Shown here one piece after another: positions 55,269 through 64,000 of a DNA stretch of 64,000 nt (position 1 is its first letter; every line of letters starts with the position of its first letter). The notes under the pieces are model-generated. The model did not search any database, was not told where the DNA came from, and saw only the letters and a program-made list of their open reading frames with translations. This DNA comes from Colwellia psychrerythraea 34H (GTDB lineage: Bacteria > Pseudomonadota > Gammaproteobacteria > Enterobacterales > Alteromonadaceae): assembly GCF_000012325.1 (NCBI RefSeq), contig NC_003910.7, positions 930,001 through 994,000 of the forward strand, read 5' to 3'. The position numbers and the translations under genes were made by a program.

Positions 55269-56288
55269 ATGAATAAAAAAAATTTAATGACACTAGCGGA
55301 CATAGCTAAATTAGCGAATGTATCCACATCGACAGCATCTCGAGCACTAAGGGATAATCCTGTTATTAAACAGTCTACTAGGGACTTGGTTCAGGGGATT
55401 GCTAAAGAACATAACTTCAAAGTTAATGTCACCGCGAGTAAGCTGCGCACACAAAAAACCAATACGATTGCTGTGGTGGTAATGTTAGAGCGTAAGTCTG
55501 GACAAGTTATCTCTGATCCATTTTTAATGGAAATATTAGGTACTATTGCCGATGAGTTAACTAAGTTTGGTTATGATATGTTGCTCACTACAACTAAAAC
55601 CGCTACGCATGATTGGTATAGCTATTACTATGAATCAAAACGTGCGGATGGTTTAATCATTATTGGCCAAGGCGAGCATGACCAACGTGTTGAGTCGTTA
55701 GCAAATACCAAGTTACCGTTTGTGGTTTGGGGTACTGAAATTCATGAGAACAGCTATACCACAATAGGAAGTGATAATCGAAAAGGTGGCTTTCTTGCGG
55801 TACAACACTTGATTAAGCAAGGCTGCAGACGAATTGCCTTTCTTGGTGATATAAATCATAACGAAGTAGAGCAGCGCTGGTTAGGTTATCAAGATGCACT
55901 AAAAGAAGCGGATCTACCGATTGAACATGGGCTGCAAATTAAAACAGACTTCACTTCTAACGATGGTTACTCAAAACTTCGCGATCACTTATTAATAGAA
56001 GATCAAGGCATTGACGGTATCTTTGCGGTTAGTGATGCTATCGCACTTGGGGCTAGTAAATATCTGTTTGAGCAAAATATCGATGTACCCCAAAAAATAG
56101 CTATTATTGGTTTTGATGATATCGCTATGTCAGAATTTTGTTCTCCGTCTTTGTCAACGATTAAACAAAATACGGCCGCAGGTGGTCGACTATTGGTTAA
56201 GATTCTTTTAAATAAAATTAACCAACAGCCCGTTAAATCACAGCTATTAGATGTTGAAGTCGTGCAAAGGCAATCAAGTAGCAGATAA
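55269..56288 (+). CDS. LacI-family transcriptional regulator (second), likely regulator of the alpha-glucoside genes
   Basis: The 339-aa protein starts MNKKNLMTLADIAKLANVSTSTASRALRDNPV (LacI helix-turn-helix, hinge near residue 50). A sugar-binding effector domain follows, with GFDDIAMSEFCSPSLSTIKQN. ATG 55269 is preferred to TTG 55215, which overlaps the operator region. It is divergent from the TonB receptor, with two operators between. Its 3' end overlaps that of pgmB by 15 bp on the other strand. Confidence 0.92.
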   Translation: MNKKNLMTLADIAKLANVSTSTASRALRDNPVIKQSTRDLVQGIAKEHNFKVNVTASKLRTQKTNTIAVVVMLERKSGQVISDPFLMEILGTIADELTKFGYDMLLTTTKTATHDWYSYYYESKRADGLIIIGQGEHDQRVESLANTKLPFVVWGTEIHENSYTTIGSDNRKGGFLAVQHLIKQGCRRIAFLGDINHNEVEQRWLGYQDALKEADLPIEHGLQIKTDFTSNDGYSKLRDHLLIEDQGIDGIFAVSDAIALGASKYLFEQNIDVPQKIAIIGFDDIAMSEFCSPSLSTIKQNTAAGGRLLVKILLNKINQQPVKSQLLDVEVVQRQSSSR

Positions 56289-56942
56289 TAAAAATGCTGT
56301 TTCGACTCGTTTAAAATCAAACTCACTCATGCTAGGGAAAACTAAATCTGCTTGTGTGAGTACTTGGCTTTCACCTATGCCTACAGCAAACATATTGGCA
56401 GACTTTATTGCGCTTACACCCGCGACAGCATCTTCAACACCGATGCAGTTTTTTGGTGATACCTTCAGTCCATGTGCGACCGAAAGAAAAATATCGGGTG
56501 CAGGTTTACTGTTGGCAACGGAAGCGGCATCACCAATGAAATCAAATAAATGCTCAATGCCGAGTTTAGTAATGACTAAGCTAGCATTTTTACTAGCAGA
56601 AGCTAAGCCAATCTTAACGTTAGACTTTTTTAACACGGCAAAGCAATTTAATACTCCATCAAACAAATGACTTGGGTTAACTTCGTCGATTAAGGTTAGA
56701 TATTGGTCATTTTTTTCTTTGAGCAATTGTTCAAATTCTGTTGTGCTAACAACTAAATTACCCTTAGATAAAATGTATTTTAAAGAGTTTTCACGATCCA
56801 CCCCTTTAAGCTTTTCGTTGTCTTCTCTATCAAAGGTAATGTCGAGTTTATTAGCTATAGCTTGCCAGGCTATAAAGTGAAATTCTGCGGTATCAGTTAA
56901 CACACCGTCTAAGTCGAATATTACTGCACTTGTTATCATCAT
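56274..56942 (-). CDS. pgmB: Beta-phosphoglucomutase
   Basis: The 222-aa HAD-family enzyme converts beta-D-glucose-1-phosphate to glucose-6-phosphate. It has the nucleophile motif FDLDGVLTDTAEFHF (D10 and D12), the beta-PGM cap motif LKGVDRENSL, GLASASKN, and the GVEDAVAGVSAIKSANMFAVGIG metal-binding block. Start 56942 is used because GGAG lies 6 bases upstream and the protein then begins at the family N-terminus. The GH65 gene ends 28 bp upstream, so phosphorylase and mutase are cotranscribed, as in other maltose-phosphorylase loci. Confidence 0.94.
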   Translation of the reverse strand: MMITSAVIFDLDGVLTDTAEFHFIAWQAIANKLDITFDREDNEKLKGVDRENSLKYILSKGNLVVSTTEFEQLLKEKNDQYLTLIDEVNPSHLFDGVLNCFAVLKKSNVKIGLASASKNASLVITKLGIEHLFDFIGDAASVANSKPAPDIFLSVAHGLKVSPKNCIGVEDAVAGVSAIKSANMFAVGIGESQVLTQADLVFPSMSEFDFKRVETAFLLSAT

Positions 56943-56970
56943 TTCTTTCTCCACGAGGCTACTTTTTCGA

Positions 56971-59340
56971 TTAATCTTCATCAATTGCAATATGCAAGGT
57001 TGGCTCTAGTTCTGTGAGTAAATAATCTTGTTGGTAATGTTTTAAAGAGAACTGTTTACCAGACAATAGCTGGTAAGTTATTTGTCCACGAGATAATGTT
57101 AATTCAACTTGGCAACCCAATAGCTTCAATTTAAAACGTAAACCTTGCCACTGCTTTGGTAAATTAGGCTGAAAACTCGCGTAATTATCTCTAATACGTA
57201 AGCCAGCAAAACCCTGTGTAATACACATCCAAGAACCAGACATAGCGGCTGTATGCACACCATAATGGCTATTGTTGTGTAGATTATTTAAATCCGTTAA
57301 CACTGTGTCATCAAAGTAATCAAAGGCGGCCTGATGATTGCCTGTTTCACTGTAAGCTAAGCTATGGGTACAGGCTGATAAGGTTGAATCATGAGTTGTT
57401 ATCGGTTCGTAAAAAGCCAAATTATTTCGCTTTAAACGGATATCTACTTCATCATCTTGCAAAAAGTTGGCAAGGATCACATCAGCTTGTTTTAAAACTT
57501 GGTGACGATAAATTACCAGTGGATGAAAGTTTAATAACAGTGGGTATTTATCTTTGGGCGTACCGATAAAGTCCCAAGGTTTTTTATCTAAAAAACTGTC
57601 ATCCTGCGGGCTAATGTTTTGCTCCGCTTGATGTGGAAGGTACATTCTCTCAGCAATTTCTTTCCAAATATTCAGCTCTTCAATGGAAAGATTTAGCTTA
57701 GTTAGCAGCAGGTTACATCGGATTTCATTGTTAACGCTTAATTTATTTATCAGCTCAATAGCAAAGGATAAGTGAATTTTTGCCATTGAGTTAGTGTAAT
57801 AATTGTTATTAACCAATGCGGTATATTCATCTGGTCCAGTAACAGTATCAATGCAAAAACGATTACTGTTATTTTTGTTGAAATGCCCTAATGAGGGCCA
57901 TAATCGTGCGGTTTCAATAACAAGTTCAGCACCTTCATCCCAAATGAACTGCCAGTCATCACTTGCTTTAAAATATTGTCTCACTGCGTAGGCAATTGCT
58001 GCATTGATATGGTATTGCGCTGTTCCTGCTGGAAAAAAGGATGAACATTCTTCACCACTGATAGTACGCCAAGGAAATAAGGCGCCTTGTTCATGGCCCA
58101 TTTCTGTTGCACGACTCTTAGCTTTTGCTAAACTGTTAAAGCGATAACTTAATAGGCTTTTTGCTACATCAGGCTGAGTGTAAATGAAGTAGGGGATAAT
58201 ATAGATCTCTGAGTCCCAAAAGTAATGCCCGTCGTAACCAGGGCCAGTTAAACCTTTGGCGGCTATATTTCTTTGACCATCTTTTCCTGCTGACATAGTT
58301 AAATGCAGCATATTCAATCTGATAGCTAATTGATGTTGGTCATGCCCTTCAATGATTACATCACTATCTTGCCAAAAATCATTCATCAATTGTTGATGTA
58401 ATTGTAAGTTCTCTTGATAACCAAGGTTTTTAGCACATAAGAGCTCTTCACGAGCTTGAGTGATTAATGCTTGCTCATCTACTGGTGCGTTTTGTTGTTG
58501 ATTATTACTTGTTAACGTTTGAGGGCATAAATATAAGCTGTATTTACTGAAGGTAACTTTATTGTCAGTAAGTTCTACTTCAAATTGTTCAGTTAATACA
58601 TTTTTACTGTTTGAACTGATCTTAATATGCTTATTTTTTTGCTCAAACTGGTGACTTGTTGCAGCAATCATCAAACTTTTTGGATCTGATAGTTGATGTA
58701 ATAGAAAGGCATATTCGGGTGTAGATAATGACTCTAAACAGTGTAGTTTATCAATCATTGATAAATTGCCTATTCTAGGGTCATTGCTATTTTGACTTGT
58801 CGAATCACTTCCTCTAATCGAAGACGTTATTTGTAATTTACCTGAAAAATTTACCGCCTCTATTTGGTAGTGATTTATCATCATATTTTGTTGATGTTGA
58901 CATACAAATCGAGTGATATGCAGCTTAATTTCTTTACCTGAATCTGAGTGAAGTTGTAATACCTCATGATAAGACGCTTGGTGCAAGTTTACATGTCTTT
59001 TGCCAATGCTATGAGGTTTGAAAACTTCATTTTCTGATGATATTTCAATAGCTTTGGTATTAAATGCTTGCATCATTTTATTATTAAATTGTGCAAAGCC
59101 ATAAGCTGATTCATCATATTCAATCGTCTCTCTGATATAAGACCCATTGATATAAGTGCCTTCACACTCAGGTTGGGTGATGTCACTTTCATAACCGCTA
59201 GTGCCACGCGTACCTAAAGTACCATTACCTAATGAAAATAATGTTTCAATAACACCCTCTGAAAGGTGTGTTAACTGATCTTGCGATAAAATCCACTGTT
59301 TATCTTCATCTATAGCTAGGTAGTTGTTTAAAGTTTTCAC
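56971..59340 (-). CDS. GH65 disaccharide phosphorylase, probably maltose phosphorylase
   Basis: The 789-aa protein has the GH65 layout: N-terminal beta-sandwich, helical linker, (alpha/alpha)6 barrel and C-terminal beta domain. The catalytic acid is E505 in TGPDEYTALVNNNYYTN. GHYFWDSEIYIIPY and FPWRTISGEECSSFFPAGTAQYHI line the active site. It cleaves an alpha-glucosyl disaccharide with phosphate to glucose and beta-glucose-1-phosphate. Family members also act on trehalose, kojibiose or nigerose; maltose is favoured by context. The start is GTG with AAGGTT 8 bases upstream. It is divergent from the second MFS gene. Confidence 0.9.
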   Translation of the reverse strand: MKTLNNYLAIDEDKQWILSQDQLTHLSEGVIETLFSLGNGTLGTRGTSGYESDITQPECEGTYINGSYIRETIEYDESAYGFAQFNNKMMQAFNTKAIEISSENEVFKPHSIGKRHVNLHQASYHEVLQLHSDSGKEIKLHITRFVCQHQQNMMINHYQIEAVNFSGKLQITSSIRGSDSTSQNSNDPRIGNLSMIDKLHCLESLSTPEYAFLLHQLSDPKSLMIAATSHQFEQKNKHIKISSNSKNVLTEQFEVELTDNKVTFSKYSLYLCPQTLTSNNQQQNAPVDEQALITQAREELLCAKNLGYQENLQLHQQLMNDFWQDSDVIIEGHDQHQLAIRLNMLHLTMSAGKDGQRNIAAKGLTGPGYDGHYFWDSEIYIIPYFIYTQPDVAKSLLSYRFNSLAKAKSRATEMGHEQGALFPWRTISGEECSSFFPAGTAQYHINAAIAYAVRQYFKASDDWQFIWDEGAELVIETARLWPSLGHFNKNNSNRFCIDTVTGPDEYTALVNNNYYTNSMAKIHLSFAIELINKLSVNNEIRCNLLLTKLNLSIEELNIWKEIAERMYLPHQAEQNISPQDDSFLDKKPWDFIGTPKDKYPLLLNFHPLVIYRHQVLKQADVILANFLQDDEVDIRLKRNNLAFYEPITTHDSTLSACTHSLAYSETGNHQAAFDYFDDTVLTDLNNLHNNSHYGVHTAAMSGSWMCITQGFAGLRIRDNYASFQPNLPKQWQGLRFKLKLLGCQVELTLSRGQITYQLLSGKQFSLKHYQQDYLLTELEPTLHIAIDED

Positions 59341-59399
59341 ACGTTAACCTTATTTAATTGTTCTCTTCTGCTATTAATAATACAAGGTTATTTAAATTA

Positions 59400-59413
59400 T
59401 GCAATCGTTTGCA
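59400..59413. promoter_or_regulatory. LacI-type operator, site 3
   Basis: TGCAATCGTTTGCA matches site 1 at 13 of 14 bases. It lies 60 bases upstream of the GH65 start, between the divergent GH65 and MFS genes. Confidence 0.75.
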
Positions 59414-59456
59414 AAATAATATTTTTGAAGCTACTATTATTGAATGTTACTAAATA

Positions 59457-59470
59457 TGCAATCGATAGTG
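59457..59470. promoter_or_regulatory. LacI-type operator, degenerate site 4
   Basis: TGCAATCGATAGTG keeps the left half and central CGAT of site 1 and loses the right half. It lies 57 bp from site 3, toward the MFS gene, which it may help control. Confidence 0.5.
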
Positions 59471-59547
59471 TTTATTGTCGTAGTGCGTAAATAATTCGTT
59501 AATAGTCATTAACTATGCTTATATGAAGTATATATTCGGGGAGTGTT

Positions 59548-60795
59548 ATGAAAAACTGGCGTATTAAATTATCTTTGTTACTCACTTATTTTGTTTTTGC
59601 TATTTTGCTTAACAGTGTGGGGGTTGTGATTTTACAAGTTATTAATAATTTCGATATTAGCAAACCCTCAGCCGGTATATTAGAAGGCTTCAAAGACTTA
59701 CCCATTGCTTTGGTTTCTTTTTTAGTTGCTTCGTATTTACCTCGTTTTGGTTATAGAAAAGCAATTTTAATCGGACTGAGCCTGGTGACTATTACTTGTT
59801 TAATAATGCCGCAGTTGCCTAGTTTTGCCATGAGTAAAGTATTATTTCTGTCAGTTGGTATTGGTTTTGCGTTAGTAAAAGTGTCTGTTTATTCAACCGT
59901 GGGTTTGATCACTAATAACCGTCAAGAACATGCTTCATTTCTCAACACCATAGAGGGATTCTTTATGGTTGGGGTCTTATCAGGTTATTGGATATTTGGC
60001 TTTTTTATCAATCCAGATGAACCGAAATCGCTTGACTGGTTTGAAGTTTATTATTGGCTTGCATTATTATGTTCCATAAATATTTTATTATTATTATCAA
60101 CACCTTTTAAACAGGTCGAAGCAGCTGAGAATAAAACGTCAGCGTTTGATGAATTTGTTGCCATGATCAAATTAGTAAAAATACCTATGGTTTTAGTATT
60201 TGTTATTTCGGCTTTTTTATATGTTCTTATTGAGCAGGGTATTGGTACCTGGTTACCAACATTTAATAACGAGGTGCTTCACTTACCGACAGATATTAGT
60301 GTACAAGTTACCAGTATTTTTGCTGCTTGTTTAGCTATCGGCCGTTTAGGTGCGGGTGCAATACTAAGACGTATTAATTGGTATGTGTTACTGAACGTTT
60401 GTTTGTTAGGAATGGCCATTTTAGTGTTATTGACACTACCGTTGACAAAAGACCTTGTTGTTAATGAAAATGTTAGTTGGCATAATTTACCTGTAGCCGC
60501 TTGGTTATTCCCTTTTATTGGGCTGTTTATGGCTCCCATTTACCCCGCAATAAACTCAGTCATTTTGAGTGCGTTACCACAAAGAAGACATGCCGCAATG
60601 ACCGGATTAATTGTACTCTTTTCGGCTCTTGGGGGAACAACAGGCTCTATGATTACAGGCGCTGTTTTTTCTGCTTTTGATGGGCAAACCGCATTTTATT
60701 TTACCTTATTACCCATTGTGATTATTGCACTGATGCTAGCGCTATTGAAGTCTCATGTGGAGTCGAATGAACTCACGGACGCAGTGAAAGCATAA
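59548..60795 (+). CDS. MFS transporter, probably for a sugar (second carrier)
   Basis: The 415-aa protein has about 12 membrane helices (LLTYFVFAILLNSVGVVILQV near the start). It has the general look of fucose/glucose-type (FHS) carriers, with an ALGGTTGSMITGAVF segment near helix 11. By place it is likely to import glucose or a disaccharide released in the periplasm. It is divergent from the GH65 gene and shares its operator region. It is unlike the other carrier at 49918 in sequence, so the two probably take different sugars. Confidence 0.82.
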   Translation: MKNWRIKLSLLLTYFVFAILLNSVGVVILQVINNFDISKPSAGILEGFKDLPIALVSFLVASYLPRFGYRKAILIGLSLVTITCLIMPQLPSFAMSKVLFLSVGIGFALVKVSVYSTVGLITNNRQEHASFLNTIEGFFMVGVLSGYWIFGFFINPDEPKSLDWFEVYYWLALLCSINILLLLSTPFKQVEAAENKTSAFDEFVAMIKLVKIPMVLVFVISAFLYVLIEQGIGTWLPTFNNEVLHLPTDISVQVTSIFAACLAIGRLGAGAILRRINWYVLLNVCLLGMAILVLLTLPLTKDLVVNENVSWHNLPVAAWLFPFIGLFMAPIYPAINSVILSALPQRRHAAMTGLIVLFSALGGTTGSMITGAVFSAFDGQTAFYFTLLPIVIIALMLALLKSHVESNELTDAVKA

Positions 60796-61006
60796 CTACA
60801 GGGAAGGTTTATTAAGTTTTGAACAGGTCTAAGTACTTTTCAGTTGTAAGATAAACGTAACCGTTTGAAATGCTGTTGGATAGTTCTACATCATGGCTTG
60901 AGCTAATTGTGAGGGAATTAAGGGGGAAATTTGATAGTACTAGATTAAGAGATAATAAAGATAAGACAGGCTCGACGCAATTATCTCTTGATCAAAATAA
61001 AGATTG

Positions 61007-62032
61007 TTATAACAAACAAGCTGCGGCGCCAAGTAATCCTGGTTGCTCTTCAGTTATTACGTAGGTAGGAGCTTGCTCTGTGATAGAGGAAAGTCGTCCC
61101 TTTGTTTCAAAGCGCGCTCTAAAGTCACTCAGTTTTAAATAGTCAACAAAACGCGGCACTATGCCACCAGCAATATAAACACCGCCTTGGCTATTCATTA
61201 TTAAAGCAAGGTTGCCGGCAAAACTACCCAGCACATCACAAAAGAGTGTCAGTGTTTGCTCACAAACAGTACAAGTGGCGTTAAGCGCATTCGCCGTAAT
61301 ATCTTTAGCGGTAAGTTTGTCTTCAACCGTGGTAATTTCTTTGCCATGATTAATAAATAACAGTGCTTGATAGATTTGCTCTAAGCCATAACCTGACAAT
61401 AACTGTTCGTATGAAACTCGCTTTTTGATGCCTTGGATAAAGTTCATCACCTGTTGCTCGATTTCATTAACCGGAGCAAAATCAATATGACCACCTTCAC
61501 CACTAATGCAATGCCATTGCTCATTGCCTGACAGAGACAGTGGTACTAAGTTTGCAACACCTAACCCTGTACCTGGTCCACAGACTGAAATGGGTTTACC
61601 CGCAATACTTTCGCCGCCACCTATTTTAATCTTCTGTTGTTCTGATAGCAGAGGAATGGCCATGGCTATTGCGGTGTAGTCATTAATAAAGCGTAATGAA
61701 TGTAAATTTAATGACTGTTTGAGTTCGTTTTGAGAGAACTGCCAAGGTAAATTAGTCATGCTAATCAAGTCATTATCTACAGGGCAAGCGATAGCGAAAC
61801 AAGCGTTAATGGCCAAGTTATTCAGTTCTTTAACATCAATATAATGTGCAACCACATCAGCTAAGCTAGAAAACTCTTTGCATTGATAGGTCTCAATATC
61901 ATTAATAGCAATGTCACGCGTATTCGTGCCGAGCTTTGCTGTTGCTTGAGCCAAGCGAATATTGGTACCGCCAATATCTGCAATTAGATTGATAGTGGTC
62001 TGTTCTTTGGTGTGAGCTAAATTTGTATTCAT
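61007..62032 (-). CDS. glk: Glucokinase, copy 2
   Basis: The 341-aa kinase is nearly identical to the one at 51668. It has its own N-terminus (MNTNLAHTKEQTTIN) and a shorter C-terminus (GAAACLL instead of GAAAFVLQS). All Glk motifs (IADIGGTNIRLAQ, CGPGTGLGVANLV, SGEGGHIDFAP) are present, so it should be active. It starts 3 bp after the stop of the GH31 gene and is certainly cotranscribed with it, an apt place to trap the glucose that enzyme makes. Confidence 0.93.
   Translation of the reverse strand: MNTNLAHTKEQTTINLIADIGGTNIRLAQATAKLGTNTRDIAINDIETYQCKEFSSLADVVAHYIDVKELNNLAINACFAIACPVDNDLISMTNLPWQFSQNELKQSLNLHSLRFINDYTAIAMAIPLLSEQQKIKIGGGESIAGKPISVCGPGTGLGVANLVPLSLSGNEQWHCISGEGGHIDFAPVNEIEQQVMNFIQGIKKRVSYEQLLSGYGLEQIYQALLFINHGKEITTVEDKLTAKDITANALNATCTVCEQTLTLFCDVLGSFAGNLALIMNSQGGVYIAGGIVPRFVDYLKLSDFRARFETKGRLSSITEQAPTYVITEEQPGLLGAAACLL
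61023..61987. repeat. 965-bp direct repeat, copy 2 (within glk copy 2)
   Basis: This is the partner of 51690-52654 at offset 9333, with seven silent substitutions and a 755-bp identical core (61224-61978). Outside the block the two loci share no clear similarity. Confidence 0.93.
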
Positions 62033-62035
62033 GAC

Positions 62036-64000
62036 TTATTGTATCGTTAAGGTTAGAGGTTGATGCTGCCAAGCAAAAGTGACGGTTAAGGTGTTATTTT
62101 TATCTTGCCAAACGCCATTTTTTATCACTTTATTGTTCAATTTGATGTTACTTGGGGCTTGCGTGATGTTATGAATTACGACAGTCATGTTGCGTTCTTT
62201 GGGCATGCCGTTATAACCTTTGCCTTTGCGATTTAGGTTTATGCTCAAATGTTGCTGCTGTTGATTAGCTGAGAATTGTAGTAATTCAAATAAACCTTTT
62301 TCGATAGCTTGATAGGTTTTGCCATCGTCTTCATACATTTCATAGTCAGCGGTAGCGACTGATTTATCTGCATAATAATGTAAGGTTAATTTACTGGCGT
62401 CATAATCCTGTGTTGATTGAATATCATCTATCATGGGAATAAACGCACCAGCGCGTACTAGTACTGGCAGTTTCTCTAAAGTAGTCGGTAAATTGATGGT
62501 TTGATTACCTTGATACTTTTTACTTGGCTCATTTTCATTGGTGAAATAATCAAACCAAACGCCAGCAGGTAAATCTATTGCTACAGAGCTAACATCTGCT
62601 GAAACAACAGGGGTTACTAGAAAAGCATCACCCCACAAGTAGCTACTCGCGTTATCAAATGCAGTTGATTTTTCTTTATGTTCAAGCTGCTCTTCAAAGA
62701 AAAGCGGACGCATTAAAGGCATACCGGTGGTGCTGTTTTGATAGGCTAGGGTGTAGTTGTATGGCAGCAGTTTATATCTGAGTTTTATGTACTCTCGTAA
62801 AATATCTTGCGTGCGTTTGTCATGAAATACAGCTTCTGGTGCAATGTTATCTTGACCGTGTGGACGGTAGATTGGCTGGAATATGCCATATTGTAACCAA
62901 CGGATATACATTTCTTGGTCAAACTTCTCGCCGCCGGCAAAACCACCTAAATCAGAATGAGTATAAGCCATGCCTAATAAACTCATTTGTAAGCTCAACT
63001 CAACTTGCGGCTTTAAGCCACCCCAAGAGCGACTAACGTCACCGGTCCACGGGATCATGCCATAGCGTTGTGAGCCAGCAAAACCTGAACGCATTAGAAT
63101 AAACGGTCGCTGATCAGGGCTCAACTTAAGTTGATTCTCAAAAACCATTTTTGCCCATTGATGGCCATAAACATTATGAATGGCATCAGCATTAACGACA
63201 CTGCCATCGCTAAGGGTATGTAATGTATCGCTGGGGTGAACTTCCGGCTCACCTAAATCACCCCACCAACCCGTTACGCCTTGCTGATAAAGTGTTTGGT
63301 AAATATTGTTAAACCACTGCTGTCCTTTGTCATTGAAGACATCAACTAAACCGGTATTACCAAAATAAAAATCAAACTGTTTAGCGTTGCCCTGTGCATC
63401 TTTGGCTAATGCTTGCTGTTCAACAGCATCTTGCCACTTAGCTGAAGTACTCAGTACAAAGGGTTCAGTGATCAAGATAGTGTTTACGCCTTGCTCTTTA
63501 ATATCACTTATCATTTTTTCAGGTTCAGGGAAGGCTTCTTTATCCCAAGCTAAATTACCCATATGGCCTTTAATGTCTTTACCAAACCAATATAAATCTA
63601 GAATTAAGGCATCAAGAGGAAAATCTAAATCGATAAATTTATTTACTGTTGCTCTTACTTGGGCTTCTGAGCGATAACCAAAACGTGAAGCATAGTTACC
63701 TAAAGACCAACGCGGAGGTAGCGGTTGTTTACCGGTAACATCAACATAGTTATTGAGCAGTTTAGGGTAAGAATCAGCAGAAAATACAATATAAGCCATT
63801 CGACCTGCAACGGCAGAAAACTCAAGGGTATTCTTTTCTTTTTTCGCTAGATCCATATAACCCTTGGCGGAGTTATCAAATAGCACAATATATTTATTAC
63901 TCGACATTACTGCGGGTATTGAGAAATTCATTTGCTCTGATTGTGTGGTATAGCCGTAATGTGCTCGATTATATAAAGGGAAACTATGACCGCGTCTATC
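62036..64000 (-). CDS. GH31 alpha-glucosidase, 5'-truncated by the window edge
   Basis: The frame is open to base 64000 (about 654 residues seen), with the protein continuing upstream of ATG 63931 through RGHSFPLYNRAHYGYTTQSEQ. It is a GH31 enzyme: the barrel begins LPPRWSLGNYASRFGYRSEAQV, the nucleophile Asp is in GWWGDLGEPEVHPSD and the acid/base Asp is in PWTGDVSRSWGGL. C-terminal beta-sandwich domains follow (TALEKLPVLVRAGAFIPM-like region). It releases glucose from the ends of alpha-glucans or oligosaccharides. Whether it is exported cannot be told because the N-terminus is outside the window. glk copy 2 follows after 3 bp. Confidence 0.92.
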   Translation of the reverse strand, partial: DRRGHSFPLYNRAHYGYTTQSEQMNFSIPAVMSSNKYIVLFDNSAKGYMDLAKKEKNTLEFSAVAGRMAYIVFSADSYPKLLNNYVDVTGKQPLPPRWSLGNYASRFGYRSEAQVRATVNKFIDLDFPLDALILDLYWFGKDIKGHMGNLAWDKEAFPEPEKMISDIKEQGVNTILITEPFVLSTSAKWQDAVEQQALAKDAQGNAKQFDFYFGNTGLVDVFNDKGQQWFNNIYQTLYQQGVTGWWGDLGEPEVHPSDTLHTLSDGSVVNADAIHNVYGHQWAKMVFENQLKLSPDQRPFILMRSGFAGSQRYGMIPWTGDVSRSWGGLKPQVELSLQMSLLGMAYTHSDLGGFAGGEKFDQEMYIRWLQYGIFQPIYRPHGQDNIAPEAVFHDKRTQDILREYIKLRYKLLPYNYTLAYQNSTTGMPLMRPLFFEEQLEHKEKSTAFDNASSYLWGDAFLVTPVVSADVSSVAIDLPAGVWFDYFTNENEPSKKYQGNQTINLPTTLEKLPVLVRAGAFIPMIDDIQSTQDYDASKLTLHYYADKSVATADYEMYEDDGKTYQAIEKGLFELLQFSANQQQQHLSINLNRKGKGYNGMPKERNMTVVIHNITQAPSNIKLNNKVIKNGVWQDKNNTLTVTFAWQHQPLTLTIQ

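Noticed and set aside
60947..60989. AAGAGATAA / TTATCTCTT inverted repeat beyond glk copy 2
   Set aside because: A 25-nt loop and no T tract make terminator activity unlikely; it could be chance in AT-rich DNA.
60870..61064. 64-codon frame overlapping the end of glk copy 2
   Set aside because: It has no motif, is antisense to the glucokinase 3' end, and has poor start context.

Overview
The window is AT-rich chromosomal DNA from a gammaproteobacterium, most likely a marine member of the Alteromonadales close to Colwellia. This is inferred from gene content (EpmB with EF-P carrying Lys34, a CrbS-type symporter-kinase, DUF3016, several TonB receptors, GGDEF/EAL proteins, an aroQ-accB-accC operon, fxsA next to groESL), not from a database search. 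No rRNA, tRNA, CRISPR array, integrase or insertion sequence was seen. Almost everything reads as core chromosome. The most accessory-like block is the sugar cluster from about 48.7 kb to the right edge.

Layout. 0-9.7 kb: the 3' part of fadH, pssA, an Omp85-type barrel, a hotdog thioesterase, ssb with a Gln/Gly-rich repeat linker, a CurA-type reductase, and a DJ-1/PfpI protein divergent from a LysR regulator with a candidate operator between them. 9.8-23 kb: an esterase, a TonB receptor, a CrbR-like response regulator, a DUF4382 lipoprotein, a CrbS-like SSS-PAS-kinase-receiver protein, an MFS carrier overlapping an HSL-type hydrolase, a LEA-14-like lipoprotein, bdhA and what looks like a decayed LysR gene beside it. 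23-26.5 kb: two small proteins (one only 58 aa with a Cys-rich oxidoreductase-like motif), then aroQ-accB-accC. 26.7-31 kb: a three-gene unit of a small PstS-like periplasmic protein (apparently starting at ATT), an outer-membrane barrel and a membrane GGDEF-EAL protein. 31-38 kb: cutA-dsbD, fxsA, groES-groEL behind a sigma-32-like promoter with related hairpin elements on both sides of groEL, and an OmpA-family porin. 38-48.5 kb: a 96-aa membrane protein coupled to a small MscS-type channel, an ECF-like sigma factor, an unknown protein, a membrane-anchored PstS-like/OmpA fusion, DUF4136 and DUF3016 proteins, a larger MscS channel, epmB divergent from efp, and a small barrel.

48.7-64 kb is an alpha-glucoside (maltose/maltodextrin-type) utilisation locus: two LacI regulators, two MFS carriers, a TonB receptor, a GH65 disaccharide phosphorylase, beta-phosphoglucomutase, a GH31 alpha-glucosidase (cut by the window edge) and two glucokinases. 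The inferred flow is TonB-dependent uptake, hydrolysis by GH31, MFS import, phosphorolysis by GH65 to glucose plus beta-glucose-1-phosphate, and entry to glycolysis through PgmB and Glk. Palindromes of the TGCAATCGATTGCA type lie in both divergent promoter regions and are good candidates for the operators of the second LacI protein. The two glucokinase genes share a 965-bp block with only seven differences seen by eye, including 755 bp of perfect identity, which suggests recent duplication or gene conversion.

The best candidates for undescribed biology are the PstS-like/barrel/GGDEF-EAL unit and the PstS-OmpA fusion with a cytoplasmic N-terminal region near an ECF-like sigma gene. Both are inferences from domain layout and neighbourhood.
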